From assembly GCA_910579975.1 (NCBI GenBank), contig CAJTWU010000029.1, positions 1 to 20,955 of the forward strand: a stretch of DNA of 20,955 nt, in the 5' to 3' direction. Under the pieces are notes generated by a model, which ran no database searches, had not been told where the DNA came from, and saw nothing but the letters and a program-made list of their open reading frames with translations. Position 1 is the stretch's first letter. Every line of letters begins with the position of its first letter. This document shows positions 7,175-14,377 of this stretch, in pieces. The stretch comes from an uncultured Vampirovibrio sp. (GTDB taxonomy: Bacteria > Cyanobacteriota > Vampirovibrionia > Gastranaerophilales > Gastranaerophilaceae). The position numbers were made by a program, and so were the translations under genes.

Positions 7175-9073
7175 ATGATTAGTAGAATTCAAAGTAGTAA
7201 TACAACTTTCAATGGAGCGCGAGTTAATGTTCTTGCAACAGCTGATAATCACGGGAATATTATGAGACTCCCGCGTTTGCTTAAAACAGTAGAAAATAAC
7301 GCTAAAGAAATCTTCCCAAAATCAGAGTCTTCAAGTACATTAAACTTTTTTGCAATTGTTGGAGATTGGTTCATTAACCCGTCTAAAAAAGGATTTATTA
7401 CTCATCCGGAGTTGTCAAATGGTGATTTGCAAAATTTAGCATTATTAAAAACTATTGATAGTGTTAGATTAATTGTTAAAAAAATGGTAGAAAAAATACC
7501 TGGTCATAATAAACCGGTATTTCCTGAAACTCTTTATACAATGGGTAACCATTGTTTGGATGCGGGAACATCTTTTATGCTGAATGTTATGCGTAAAAAT
7601 CCTATGAAGACTCTTGTAACTAATGTTGATATGGATAATTCACCAAGATTAACCGAGGCGATGAAAACAAATCCTAATATTGTTAAATCTGCAGTGTTTT
7701 CAATTCCAGATGATAAAAATCCCGATTTATTACATAAATTAATGTTTTTGGGTGTAACAATTCCAAGTATGGATTTTTATAATCCTGGACTTTGTGAAGG
7801 TTTGGAATTCTATGATAATTCCAATAAGAAGGATGCAAATTTAAAAGAAGAAGATTTGCAAGGAACGATTGAGGCTGTAAAATCAGAAGTGGAAGCGTTT
7901 AAATCAGAAAATCCAAAAGGTGCTGTAATTTTATTATCTCATATGGGCGGACGGCTTTCTGAAATAATAAGAAAAAATGTTCCTGAAATTGACCATATTT
8001 TAAATGGACATGACCATAAAAATTCTCAATTAAACGTCGGTATCACAAGTATCAATTCTCTTGGTAAAGATAATGAAATGATTAAGGCATTAAACTTTGA
8101 ATTTGATGATGATGGAAATTTTGCAAGAGGTAATATGACACCTTATTTTACCGAAACAACTCTTGCAGACGGCTTAGAAAAACATCCATTTCAATTATTC
8201 TTGGATAATTTCTTTGAAAAGGATTTGGAGCCTTTAATAAGTTTAGGTGAGCTTAAATCAGAAGCAGATATTAAAGCTGCAACAAAGAAATTCCCTCAAT
8301 ATGTTTCGCTTGTTTTATCTCGTTTGGGAATTTATGATAAAACACAAGTTGAGGCTTTGATGGGAAATGATAATTTCAAAGAGTTGATTAATTCTATTGC
8401 CGCAAAAGAGCTGGAAGAAGACGATAGTGTTGAAAAAGGTTTAACAAGTTTAACTTATGGTAATGAAATCCGTTATCAAAACAGTTATTTGATGAATTAT
8501 TTAACCAGTGCTATAAAACGTGTTGTACGTGAAAAGCATGATCCGGAAGTATTTACTGTAGCACTTCAATCATCTATTGTTCGAGGCGGACTTGAGGATG
8601 AGGCGGATAATTTAAGGGTAATGAAAGTTTTTGACGGTGTAAGTGAAGATTTGTCAAATCTTAGAATTGGTGCTGTGAAAGGTAATGAACTTGTAGGACT
8701 AATTGTAGAGAATGTATTATCAAACTTGAAAGCTCCGACCAGAAATACCATTATTCACTGGTCTGATGTTCAGGTTAACCGCTCAATGATAGAATCAATT
8801 TCAACAGGTAACTTAGATGCAGATTATACAGAGGCTATAAGAGTAAGAAATAAAATAACAAAACAGTTTGAACCAATTGATTTGGACGAAGAATACAAAA
8901 TGGTTATCGGTGAAAAGTTCCTGGTAAAAGACGATATTCAATGGCCTGGAATAATTAGAGACAGATTTGTATCTTTGGATAAAACTTATGATCAATTATT
9001 CAGAGAATATATCGAAAGTGTAAATTATAAGCTTCATATAACACCAAAAACAAAAGAACAAAGAATTTTATAG
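7175..9073 (+). CDS. Metallophosphatase/5'-nucleotidase family protein without signal peptide
   Basis: 632 residues with the two-domain UshA/5'-nucleotidase layout. The calcineurin-like phosphoesterase domain (about 17-330) shows metal-ligand motifs in order: ADNHG (Asp24, His26), GD (63-64), GNHCLD (124-129), SHMGG (His256) and NGHDH (His279, His281). The C-terminal part (about 430-625), with LQSSIVRGG, IGAVKGNEL and an aromatic FLVKDDIQW segment, matches the substrate-binding 5'-nucleotidase domain. Such enzymes hydrolyse nucleotides or sugar nucleotides with two metal ions. Most relatives are exported; here the N-terminus is MISRIQSSNTTFNGARVNVL, with no hydrophobic leader, so either it is cytosolic or a different export signal is used. 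AGGAG at 7161 supports the start. The stop overlaps the convergent gene by six bases. Confidence 0.85.
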   Translation: MISRIQSSNTTFNGARVNVLATADNHGNIMRLPRLLKTVENNAKEIFPKSESSSTLNFFAIVGDWFINPSKKGFITHPELSNGDLQNLALLKTIDSVRLIVKKMVEKIPGHNKPVFPETLYTMGNHCLDAGTSFMLNVMRKNPMKTLVTNVDMDNSPRLTEAMKTNPNIVKSAVFSIPDDKNPDLLHKLMFLGVTIPSMDFYNPGLCEGLEFYDNSNKKDANLKEEDLQGTIEAVKSEVEAFKSENPKGAVILLSHMGGRLSEIIRKNVPEIDHILNGHDHKNSQLNVGITSINSLGKDNEMIKALNFEFDDDGNFARGNMTPYFTETTLADGLEKHPFQLFLDNFFEKDLEPLISLGELKSEADIKAATKKFPQYVSLVLSRLGIYDKTQVEALMGNDNFKELINSIAAKELEEDDSVEKGLTSLTYGNEIRYQNSYLMNYLTSAIKRVVREKHDPEVFTVALQSSIVRGGLEDEADNLRVMKVFDGVSEDLSNLRIGAVKGNELVGLIVENVLSNLKAPTRNTIIHWSDVQVNRSMIESISTGNLDADYTEAIRVRNKITKQFEPIDLDEEYKMVIGEKFLVKDDIQWPGIIRDRFVSLDKTYDQLFREYIESVNYKLHITPKTKEQRIL

Positions 9074-9682
9074 TAAAAACAGAAGTATTAGAGTTGAAAT
9101 AATAAAAGAAGCAATTACAAGAATTTGGAAGGTCGAAAGTCCTTCCTTTTTCTTTGTTGATTTCATTGTATGTGATTGTTTTTTTGTTTTTGGTGAATTT
9201 GTTCTTTTCTTTCCTTCTTTGTATTTTTCACTTAAAGTCTTTTTTGATTTTTCGCCTGTAACCAGTAAATCAATGTCATATTGCAGTTTAAGAATATCAG
9301 AGTTTGATTTAGTATAAAAAACTGAATAGTTTATTGCAGCTTCAAATGCTCTTTGCAGACATTCAAGGGCAAGTATGCCTTCTTTTTTTACACTGTTTGA
9401 GTGAGCAGAAGCATTGCCATGTTTTTTTAAGAAATATAAGTCATCAATAAACTCTTTTTCCTGTTCTGATTTGATTTTATCCTTTAATGTTGCAAGCATT
9501 TCATCAAATGTAGAGTCTGGAGTGCATCTTGTTCCTATAACATTTTTGCAAATATTTTCACCAAATTTTCGAGTTTGTACCATACATTGTTCAAAATACT
9601 CGTCACGGTATAGTTTTTCAGCTTCTGAAATTATTTCATATAAGTTTTTATCAGTCTTTTTTAAAAAATCAAAGTTATTCAT
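9068..9682 (-). CDS. DUF4145-like protein with C-terminal membrane anchor
   Basis: 204 residues. The N-terminal domain (about 10-130) has the helical pattern FEQCMVQTRKFGENICKNVI and the signature LKKHGNASAH (85-94), resembling DUF4145/HEPN-like domains found at the N-terminus of type I restriction HsdR subunits and as stand-alone proteins. A Lys/Ser/Thr-rich linker (145-180) leads to one hydrophobic helix (185-204) at the very C-terminus, so the protein looks tail-anchored with its domain in the cytoplasm. ATG 9682 is chosen over an in-frame TTG at 9721, because that TTG falls in the -35 box of a well-spaced promoter. No restriction genes are nearby. Function unknown; the domain call is from pattern only. 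Confidence 0.65.
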   Translation of the reverse strand: MNNFDFLKKTDKNLYEIISEAEKLYRDEYFEQCMVQTRKFGENICKNVIGTRCTPDSTFDEMLATLKDKIKSEQEKEFIDDLYFLKKHGNASAHSNSVKKEGILALECLQRAFEAAINYSVFYTKSNSDILKLQYDIDLLVTGEKSKKTLSEKYKEGKKRTNSPKTKKQSHTMKSTKKKEGLSTFQILVIASFIISTLILLFLL

Positions 9683-9692
9683 AATAAAAACA

Positions 9693-9721
9693 ATATTACA
9701 TAAAAATGGGTTGTCTTGCAA
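9693..9721 (-). promoter_or_regulatory. Putative promoter of the DUF4145-like gene
   Basis: On the minus strand TTGCAA (9721-9716), a 17-bp spacer and TAATAT (9698-9693). Transcription would begin only a few bases before ATG 9682, so the mRNA would be nearly leaderless, consistent with the absence of a Shine-Dalgarno there. Confidence 0.45.
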
Positions 9722-9765
9722 AAAAAGTTTTTGTAGTGTACGCTATTTAATGAAAGGGGCAATGC

Positions 9766-10173
9766 ATGAAGACATTTGACTGGGAAGAGAGCTACGATGT
9801 AAAAGTTGAACGTTTTAATGAGCAGCATAAACATTTATTTGAAATTGTAAAAGATTTATATATTGCAATGGAAAACAAAGATGATAGACTTGCACTGGCT
9901 CAAATTATAAATAATCTAATACGGTATTCCAAGGAACATTTTACAGAGGAAGAACTTGCTTTATTGAATACTCAATATCAAAACTATGAAAAACATAGAA
10001 AGCAACATAAGTTATTTATTGAAAAAATTGAACAATTTGCAGCAGATTACAATTCTGGTCAACATTTGTTGCACTTTGATATTTTATTGTTTTTAAAAAA
10101 TTGGGTTTTGCAGCACATTTTAGTTGCTGATAAGGCTTTTGGCGATCATTTGAATTCAAAAGGTATTTTTTAA
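9766..10173 (+). CDS. Bacteriohemerythrin (oxygen-binding di-iron protein)
   Basis: 135 residues, the normal length for single-domain bacterial hemerythrin. All seven di-iron ligands are visible with family spacing: His21 (FNEQHKHLF), His58 and Glu62 (HFTEEE), His77 and His81 (HRKQHKLF), His117 and Asp122 (HILVAD). The N-terminal FDWEESYDV is also typical. Such proteins bind O2 reversibly and serve in oxygen sensing, delivery or scavenging in the cytoplasm. In a presumably anaerobic gut bacterium, O2 detection or protection is a reasonable guess. AAAGGGG at 9752 supports the start. Only 9 bp separate its stop from the sodium-channel gene, which has no ribosome site of its own, so the two are probably co-transcribed. 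Confidence 0.93.
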   Translation: MKTFDWEESYDVKVERFNEQHKHLFEIVKDLYIAMENKDDRLALAQIINNLIRYSKEHFTEEELALLNTQYQNYEKHRKQHKLFIEKIEQFAADYNSGQHLLHFDILLFLKNWVLQHILVADKAFGDHLNSKGIF

Positions 10174-10182
10174 TATTTTTTT

Positions 10183-10995
10183 ATGAAATATAAATTGCAA
10201 AGTTTTATTGAAAATAAATATACAACTAATTTTATTCTAGCAGTAATTATAATTAACTCAATAGTCTTAGGATTATTAACTTATCCTGCTATTACTTTGA
10301 AGTATGGAAAATTATTAACAGATTCTTGTACAATTTGTGTGCTAATTTTTACTGTAGAAATATTGATTAAACTTTATGTATATGGAAAGAACTTTTTCAA
10401 AGATGGTTGGAATAACTTTGATTTTATTTTAGTTGCAATGTCATGGATTCCAACCGGCGGAGCATTTTCATCCTTTCGTGCATTTAGAGTCTTGCGAGCA
10501 TTAAGAGCACTTAGACTGATTACTCGTTTGCAGAAGCTTCGTATTATAGTTCAAGCTATCATTGAATCAATACCTAATGTTGGCTGGGCAAGCTTGTTAT
10601 TATTGCTAATATTTTATATTTTTTCAATAATGGGGACTACAATGTTTGCAGAGGCATTCCCGGAGTTTTTTGGAACGATTGGAAAAAGCATGTACTCATT
10701 ATTCCAGATAATGACTTTAGAAAGTTGGTCAATGGGAATTGCCAGACCTGTAATATCTGTTTTCCCATTTGCTTGGGTATACTTTATTTCTTTTATATTA
10801 ACTTCATCTTTTATAGTTATGAATGTAATTGTAGGCGTTGTGGTTAATGCTATCGGAGAGTTAAGCGAGCAAAACAGAAAAGAACAAGAATTAAAGAAAA
10901 TACAGAATTCAACCAATTTAGAAATAGAGTTAAATAAGTTAAAAACACAAATATCTGTTGTTGAGAATTTATTAAAAACTAATTCAATAGACTAG
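10183..10995 (+). CDS. Bacterial voltage-gated sodium channel (NaChBac/NavAb type)
   Basis: 270 residues, the usual size for a single-repeat BacNav subunit that forms a homotetramer in the inner membrane. Membrane segments: S1 ~16-35, S2 ~47-68, S3 ~76-92, S4 ~97-118 with gating arginines at 99, 102, 105, 108 and 111, S5 ~133-155, pore helix and selectivity filter TLESWSM (178-184), S6 ~197-224 (FIVMNVIVGVVVNAI). The TLESW filter is the Na+-selective signature of NaChBac and NavAb. A charged C-terminal coiled coil (about 225-264) would join the four subunits. It is 9 bp after the hemerythrin gene, and the start lacks a Shine-Dalgarno (run of T before ATG), suggesting translational coupling. 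Confidence 0.93.
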   Translation: MKYKLQSFIENKYTTNFILAVIIINSIVLGLLTYPAITLKYGKLLTDSCTICVLIFTVEILIKLYVYGKNFFKDGWNNFDFILVAMSWIPTGGAFSSFRAFRVLRALRALRLITRLQKLRIIVQAIIESIPNVGWASLLLLLIFYIFSIMGTTMFAEAFPEFFGTIGKSMYSLFQIMTLESWSMGIARPVISVFPFAWVYFISFILTSSFIVMNVIVGVVVNAIGELSEQNRKEQELKKIQNSTNLEIELNKLKTQISVVENLLKTNSID

Positions 10996-11091
10996 TTAAA
11001 AAGATATATTAGAAATCAGATTATCAGTTAAATAAGAGGCATTAAAGTGTAAATATACAGTATGTTTGATGATTTGAAACAGGGAATTTGA

Positions 11092-12678
11092 CTATTTGGT
11101 AAGGTGTGAGATCATATCTTGTAGTTTACCCTTAGTCAAATTTGGGTTATATTGTTGTGGGTAATCTGCTATTATATATTGATTATTTTCGTCTAAATTT
11201 GCATACTTATTATCAATACCAGTTAACAAAAATATGGCTCTAGTATCAGAAATTCCATATATCTCTGTACCTGCTTGTATCATCCCTGTTGACATGGAAG
11301 CCTCTGCTAACCCTTCTATATGATACTTTTCTTTCCCATATTTTTCCATTGCAATTTCTAATGCAATAATATCATCATCTCCCTCTGTATATCTTCCGGA
11401 ATCTTTAGCTTTTGCAATTTCTTTAGCTGATACAGAATATGTTTTATTTACGCCTTTTAATGTTATTCTAAAATTGCCTGATGTATCATGATGAATACTC
11501 TCTCTAATAATATCAGGATAAGCTTTTGCTACGGCATGAATAGCTGGAGCAACGCTGAAATCGGTACCTTTTCTTGCGGATCTGGTTGCTCCAATCTTAC
11601 CATCAGAACTTGTGGATGGACTTTGTGTATTTCCTTTTGGATTAGCAAGAACTTCTATATCTACAATATATTTCATAAATTCTTCTTCGGTAATGCGGAT
11701 TTCTCGGCGTGAATCCCAAGGATTAGTCAAAACTACTATATTTCTACCATTTTCATCAATTTCAAAACGAGCAACATTATATGCGTGATAAGCATCTCTA
11801 CCTGCACTTTCTCCTAAGTAAAAACAAGCAGAGATTGCGTATTTTTCTGGATTAGCTTTGGCTTTGTTTAATAGGCCTTTTATATTATTTTTTTCGCTGA
11901 TTCTTTGAGTATTATGTGATCCTGTTATTAATCTGAATACTTCTTCATTAAAACCACCATCAAGAGTTTCACCAAACTGTTTTCTATATTTTTCTACAGC
12001 CAATTCTATTGCTAAAACATCAATATCACCAGTCGAATATTTGTTATTATTTTTTGCAGCTTCAAGTTCAGAACTGGTAATTTTGAACTGTTTCTTATTT
12101 CCATATGCGCCTTTTAAGGTTATAATGATATCTCCGTTTTCTTTAATATTAATAGCTTCTTTTATAGCATCGCGTCCCCATTGCGTTTCCGATAAAGCAC
12201 TGAGACCGCTGAGCAGCCAACAATCACCGCTTATCCCCTGTGTACTTGGATCAATATAACCATCTGCTGTTAGCTGAGGACTATTTGTGTTTTTTCTTTT
12301 TGTATGTGTATCAGGATTTTCTTCAACTATTTCCTGTGTTTCAAGAGCCTGAGCTTCACTAGGTCCTTCATCTGGTTCCACCTGAGAAATAGTAGGTGTT
12401 AGTTCTTCTTGTGAGTTTACAATAGTTGCCTGAGAAATACCCAGATAACTCCCCAGTTTTGTTTTTATTTCTTCGGGCATATTTTTTAAATAGTATTTTA
12501 TACTTTTAACAGCATTAGCTTCTGTTATATAGTTATTTATAGTTTTTCCCGTTCCAATAACACTTCTAAATTCATCCCAAATGCTTTTGGTAATTTTTCC
12601 ATCACTTCCATCTTTTGCATCTAACTTTTTCCAAATATCAAACGCACTTAAGCTATTAAGATTGTTTATTTCTGCCAT
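11092..12678 (-). CDS. Calpain-like (peptidase family C2) cysteine protease with degenerate second half
   Basis: 528 residues. The papain-like calpain core lies at about 140-345: QGISGDCWLLSGLSAL with Gln147 and nucleophile Cys153, YHAYNV with His298, and LTNPWDSRREI with Asn319, the full C2 triad. Residues 371-490 repeat the first part of that core (ITLKG, a K..SGRYTEGDDDIIALEIAMEKY block, FLLTG), but the Cys position is Phe374 and no His/Asn block follows, so this copy is inactive. The N-terminus (1-70) has the start MAEINNLNSLSAFDIWKKLD and an acidic DGSDGK stretch; residues 85-135 are an acidic, Pro/Glu-rich linker. There is no signal peptide. AAAGGAG precedes ATG 12678. The gene is divergent from an XRE regulator, with a palindrome over its -35 box. 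Substrate unknown. Confidence 0.85.
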   Translation of the reverse strand: MAEINNLNSLSAFDIWKKLDAKDGSDGKITKSIWDEFRSVIGTGKTINNYITEANAVKSIKYYLKNMPEEIKTKLGSYLGISQATIVNSQEELTPTISQVEPDEGPSEAQALETQEIVEENPDTHTKRKNTNSPQLTADGYIDPSTQGISGDCWLLSGLSALSETQWGRDAIKEAINIKENGDIIITLKGAYGNKKQFKITSSELEAAKNNNKYSTGDIDVLAIELAVEKYRKQFGETLDGGFNEEVFRLITGSHNTQRISEKNNIKGLLNKAKANPEKYAISACFYLGESAGRDAYHAYNVARFEIDENGRNIVVLTNPWDSRREIRITEEEFMKYIVDIEVLANPKGNTQSPSTSSDGKIGATRSARKGTDFSVAPAIHAVAKAYPDIIRESIHHDTSGNFRITLKGVNKTYSVSAKEIAKAKDSGRYTEGDDDIIALEIAMEKYGKEKYHIEGLAEASMSTGMIQAGTEIYGISDTRAIFLLTGIDNKYANLDENNQYIIADYPQQYNPNLTKGKLQDMISHLTK

Positions 12679-12744
12679 GCTAACTCCTTTATTTTATAAG
12701 TAATAGTTGTAATTGGGATAAAAAAATAAAAGTAATACATTTAT

Positions 12745-12773
12745 ATTATAACAGTGTTACTTGTATTTTACAA
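12745..12773 (-). promoter_or_regulatory. Sigma-70-type promoter of the calpain-like gene
   Basis: On the minus strand TTGTAA (12773-12768), a 17-bp spacer and a perfect TATAAT (12750-12745). The start site would lie near 12738, about 60 bases before ATG 12678, leaving room for the AAAGGAG ribosome site. Confidence 0.7.
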
Positions 12774-12774
12774 G
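12749..12774. promoter_or_regulatory. Candidate operator: two abutting palindromes over the calpain-gene promoter
   Basis: CTTGTATTTTACAAG (12760-12774) is a perfect 6-3-6 inverted repeat that covers the -35 box of the minus-strand promoter. Directly next to it TAACAGTGTTA (12749-12759) is an 11-bp palindrome with a central G that reaches into the -10 box. Paired palindromes of this size are what small XRE repressors often bind, and such a gene starts 68 bp away. Binding itself is inference. Confidence 0.5.
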
Positions 12775-12841
12775 CATTTTCCAATGTAAAACCTTCTTAT
12801 TATTTGTTCAATAAGGCTTAGAATAAAAAATAGAGGTTAAT

Positions 12842-13162
12842 ATGGAATTAAAAAAAGAGCTTGGTAAAAATATTCAAAAGTATAGAAAACTCAATAAAAT
12901 TACGCAAGAAAAACTTGCCGAGTTGATTGGTGTTGAGATTAATAGTATAAGTTCAATTGAAACAGGTAAATATTTTCCTTCCCCGGATAATCTTGTTAAA
13001 ATTGCAACTGCTTTAAATTTAAATATTTCTACTCTCTTTTGTTTTAAAGAAAATTTGTCTTGTGAAGATTATATTGAAGAGATAAAAAATGATATAAAAT
13101 TATTAAGCTCTGACAAATCAAAACTTATATCAATTAGCAGTTTTATTAAGCAGCTTTTGTAA
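12842..13162 (+). CDS. XRE-family (Cro/C1-type) transcriptional regulator
   Basis: 106 residues. Residues about 8-65 form a classic HTH_3 domain: IQKYRKLNKITQEKLAELIG, the recognition-helix segment VEINSISSIETGK, then FPSPDNLVKIATALN. The remaining ~40 residues are charged and helical, too short for a ligand or protease domain, so it is probably a simple dimeric repressor. AGAGG precedes the start. It is divergent from the calpain-like protease, separated by 163 bp holding the palindromic candidate operator, which suggests control of that protease and of itself. It does not sit in a toxin-antitoxin pair: no small partner ORF is seen next to it. Confidence 0.85.
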   Translation: MELKKELGKNIQKYRKLNKITQEKLAELIGVEINSISSIETGKYFPSPDNLVKIATALNLNISTLFCFKENLSCEDYIEEIKNDIKLLSSDKSKLISISSFIKQLL

Positions 13163-13317
13163 GCCTGTTGATTTGGGTTTCTACCCCAGCAGATTTAAAA
13201 TCAGCAAAACGGACTTGCTAATTATTTAGTTTATGTTGGGCAAATTTACTGTTCAATCCATTTGCCACTTCCAAACGAAACGGTTTTTAAAATACATAAA
13301 GGTTTCTTTAAAATAAC
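13163..13317. other. Intergenic spacer with potential hairpins
   Basis: The stretch after the XRE stop has a hairpin-capable block at about 13165-13192 (CTGTTG pairs with CAGCAG and GGGT with ACCC around a TTCT loop), and GGCAAAT...ATTTGCC at about 13239-13266. Neither is followed by a T run, so they are not simple terminators. No ORF is supported here. Confidence 0.35.
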
Positions 13318-13343
13318 AAAAAAAGACGTTTTTAAAACGTCTT
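13318..13343 (-). terminator. Rho-independent terminator of tRNA-His
   Basis: AAGACGTTTT (13323-13332) and AAAACGTCTT (13334-13343) are perfect inverted arms. On the minus strand the hairpin ends in a T run (13324-13318) and lies eight bases past the CCA end of the tRNA. Confidence 0.75.
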
Positions 13344-13350
13344 CTGTAAA

Positions 13351-13427
13351 TGGGGCGCCTGATGGGATTCGAACCCATGCATATCGGAACCACAATCCGA
13401 GGTCTTAACCACTTGACGACAGGCGCC
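13351..13427 (-). tRNA. tRNA-His (anticodon GTG)
   Basis: Full cloverleaf on the minus strand. The acceptor is an 8-bp helix GGCGCCTG/CAGGCGCC, including the extra G at -1 paired with C73 that identifies tRNA-His. The anticodon arm is TCGGA-TTGTGGT-TCCGA with anticodon GTG. The T arm is ATGGG-TTCGAAT-CCCAT. The 3' CCA is encoded (13353-13351). A promoter and a terminator flank it, so it is a single-gene unit. Confidence 0.96.
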
Positions 13428-13445
13428 ATAAGTCCGACAAGTTTT

Positions 13446-13473
13446 AGTATATCAAATAAAAAAAAATAAGCAA
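13446..13473 (-). promoter_or_regulatory. Putative promoter of tRNA-His
   Basis: On the minus strand TTGCTT (13473-13468), a 16-bp spacer and TATACT (13451-13446), with the predicted start about ten bases before the 5' end of the tRNA. Confidence 0.5.
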
Positions 13474-13561
13474 TAGTTATTTGATAACAATTATTAAGCT
13501 TATATTTACTTCAAATCTATGTTTATTGTATTATTGTCTTATATTGGAGGATTTAAGAGTA

Positions 13562-14377
13562 ATGTCAATAGCTTTGGAACAGAAACAAGGATTAATTGCA
13601 GGTGATGGTTTATTACCTGTTAAAATGGCACAGTATGCTAAAGAAAACGGGTTTGATGTTGTTGCAATTTCGCTTTCAAATGACAATTATTCTCAATTAA
13701 AAAAATATTGTTCAAAAGTTTATTCTTTTTGCCCAGGTGAGGTTCAAAAAATTGAAGATGCTCTTAAAAATGAAGGTGTAAAACAAATTACTTTTTTGGG
13801 TAAAGTTAATAAAACAGTTTTGCTTAAACGTCCTAAGTTTGATGCTAGAGCACTTGATTTTCTTAAAAAAGCAATTCGCCTAAATGATGATAAAGTTATG
13901 CTAATGATTATTGATGAACTTGAGAAAATTGGCATTACTATTCTTGACCAAACTTTATTTATTAAAAACTTAATGATACCGTCCGGTGTTTTAGGTAAAG
14001 TTCAGCCAAATCAAGAACAAGTGGATGATGTAAATTATGGTTACTGGTTAGCTAAAGAAAGCGGTAAACTTGATATCGGACAATCGGTTGTTATCAAAGA
14101 TAAAATGATTATGGCTGTTGAAGCTATTGAAGGTACTGATAAATGTATTAAACGCGGCTGTAAAATAGCTAAGAAAAATTCAAGAGTAATTAAGGTAGCT
14201 AAACCTCATCAGGACAAGCGTTTTGATATTCCTGCTATCGGACTTCGCACTCTTAAAACAATGAGAAAATATAAGGCAGACTTGATTGCGGTGGAAGCCG
14301 GTGAGACAATTATTGTTGATCAGGAAGAAGTGATTAAGTACGCTAATAAACATAATATTGTAGTAATGGCAGTTTAG
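13562..14377 (+). CDS. lpxI: UDP-2,3-diacylglucosamine pyrophosphatase LpxI
   Basis: 271 residues from ATG 13562. LpxI hydrolyses UDP-2,3-diacylglucosamine to lipid X (2,3-diacylglucosamine 1-phosphate) and UMP on the cytoplasmic side of the inner membrane, replacing LpxH in many bacteria. Visible family features: N-terminal LIAGDGLLPVKMAQYAKENG (about 10-29), GKVNKTVLLKRPKFDARAL (about 78-96), the C-terminal domain with QSVVIKDKMIMAVEAIEGTD (about 178-197) and AGETIIVDQEEVI near the end. Length fits the family (~270-285). GGAGG at 13546-13550 supports this start; an in-frame ATG at 13481 would add 27 residues upstream of that site. The stop overlaps the lpxB start by one base, so the two are coupled. 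Confidence 0.93.
   Translation: MSIALEQKQGLIAGDGLLPVKMAQYAKENGFDVVAISLSNDNYSQLKKYCSKVYSFCPGEVQKIEDALKNEGVKQITFLGKVNKTVLLKRPKFDARALDFLKKAIRLNDDKVMLMIIDELEKIGITILDQTLFIKNLMIPSGVLGKVQPNQEQVDDVNYGYWLAKESGKLDIGQSVVIKDKMIMAVEAIEGTDKCIKRGCKIAKKNSRVIKVAKPHQDKRFDIPAIGLRTLKTMRKYKADLIAVEAGETIIVDQEEVIKYANKHNIVVMAV

Noticed and set aside
9683..9721. TTG start for the DUF4145-like protein adding 13 residues
   Set aside because: The TTG is the first half of a TTGCAA -35 box spaced 17 bp from TAATAT, so translation more likely starts at ATG 9682.
12590..12630. EF-hand in the N-terminus of the calpain-like protein (DAKDGSDGKIT)
   Set aside because: The acidic residues do not fall at EF-loop positions 1, 3, 5 and 12 in any register, so a calcium site is not supported.
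12842..13162. Antitoxin of a toxin-antitoxin pair
   Set aside because: No small partner ORF flanks the XRE gene; its neighbours are a 528-aa protease (divergent) and a tRNA unit.
13481..13561. 27-codon N-terminal extension of LpxI
   Set aside because: The extension lies upstream of the GGAGG ribosome site, is hydrophobic and unlike LpxI, and the family starts near MSIALEQKQGLIAGDG.
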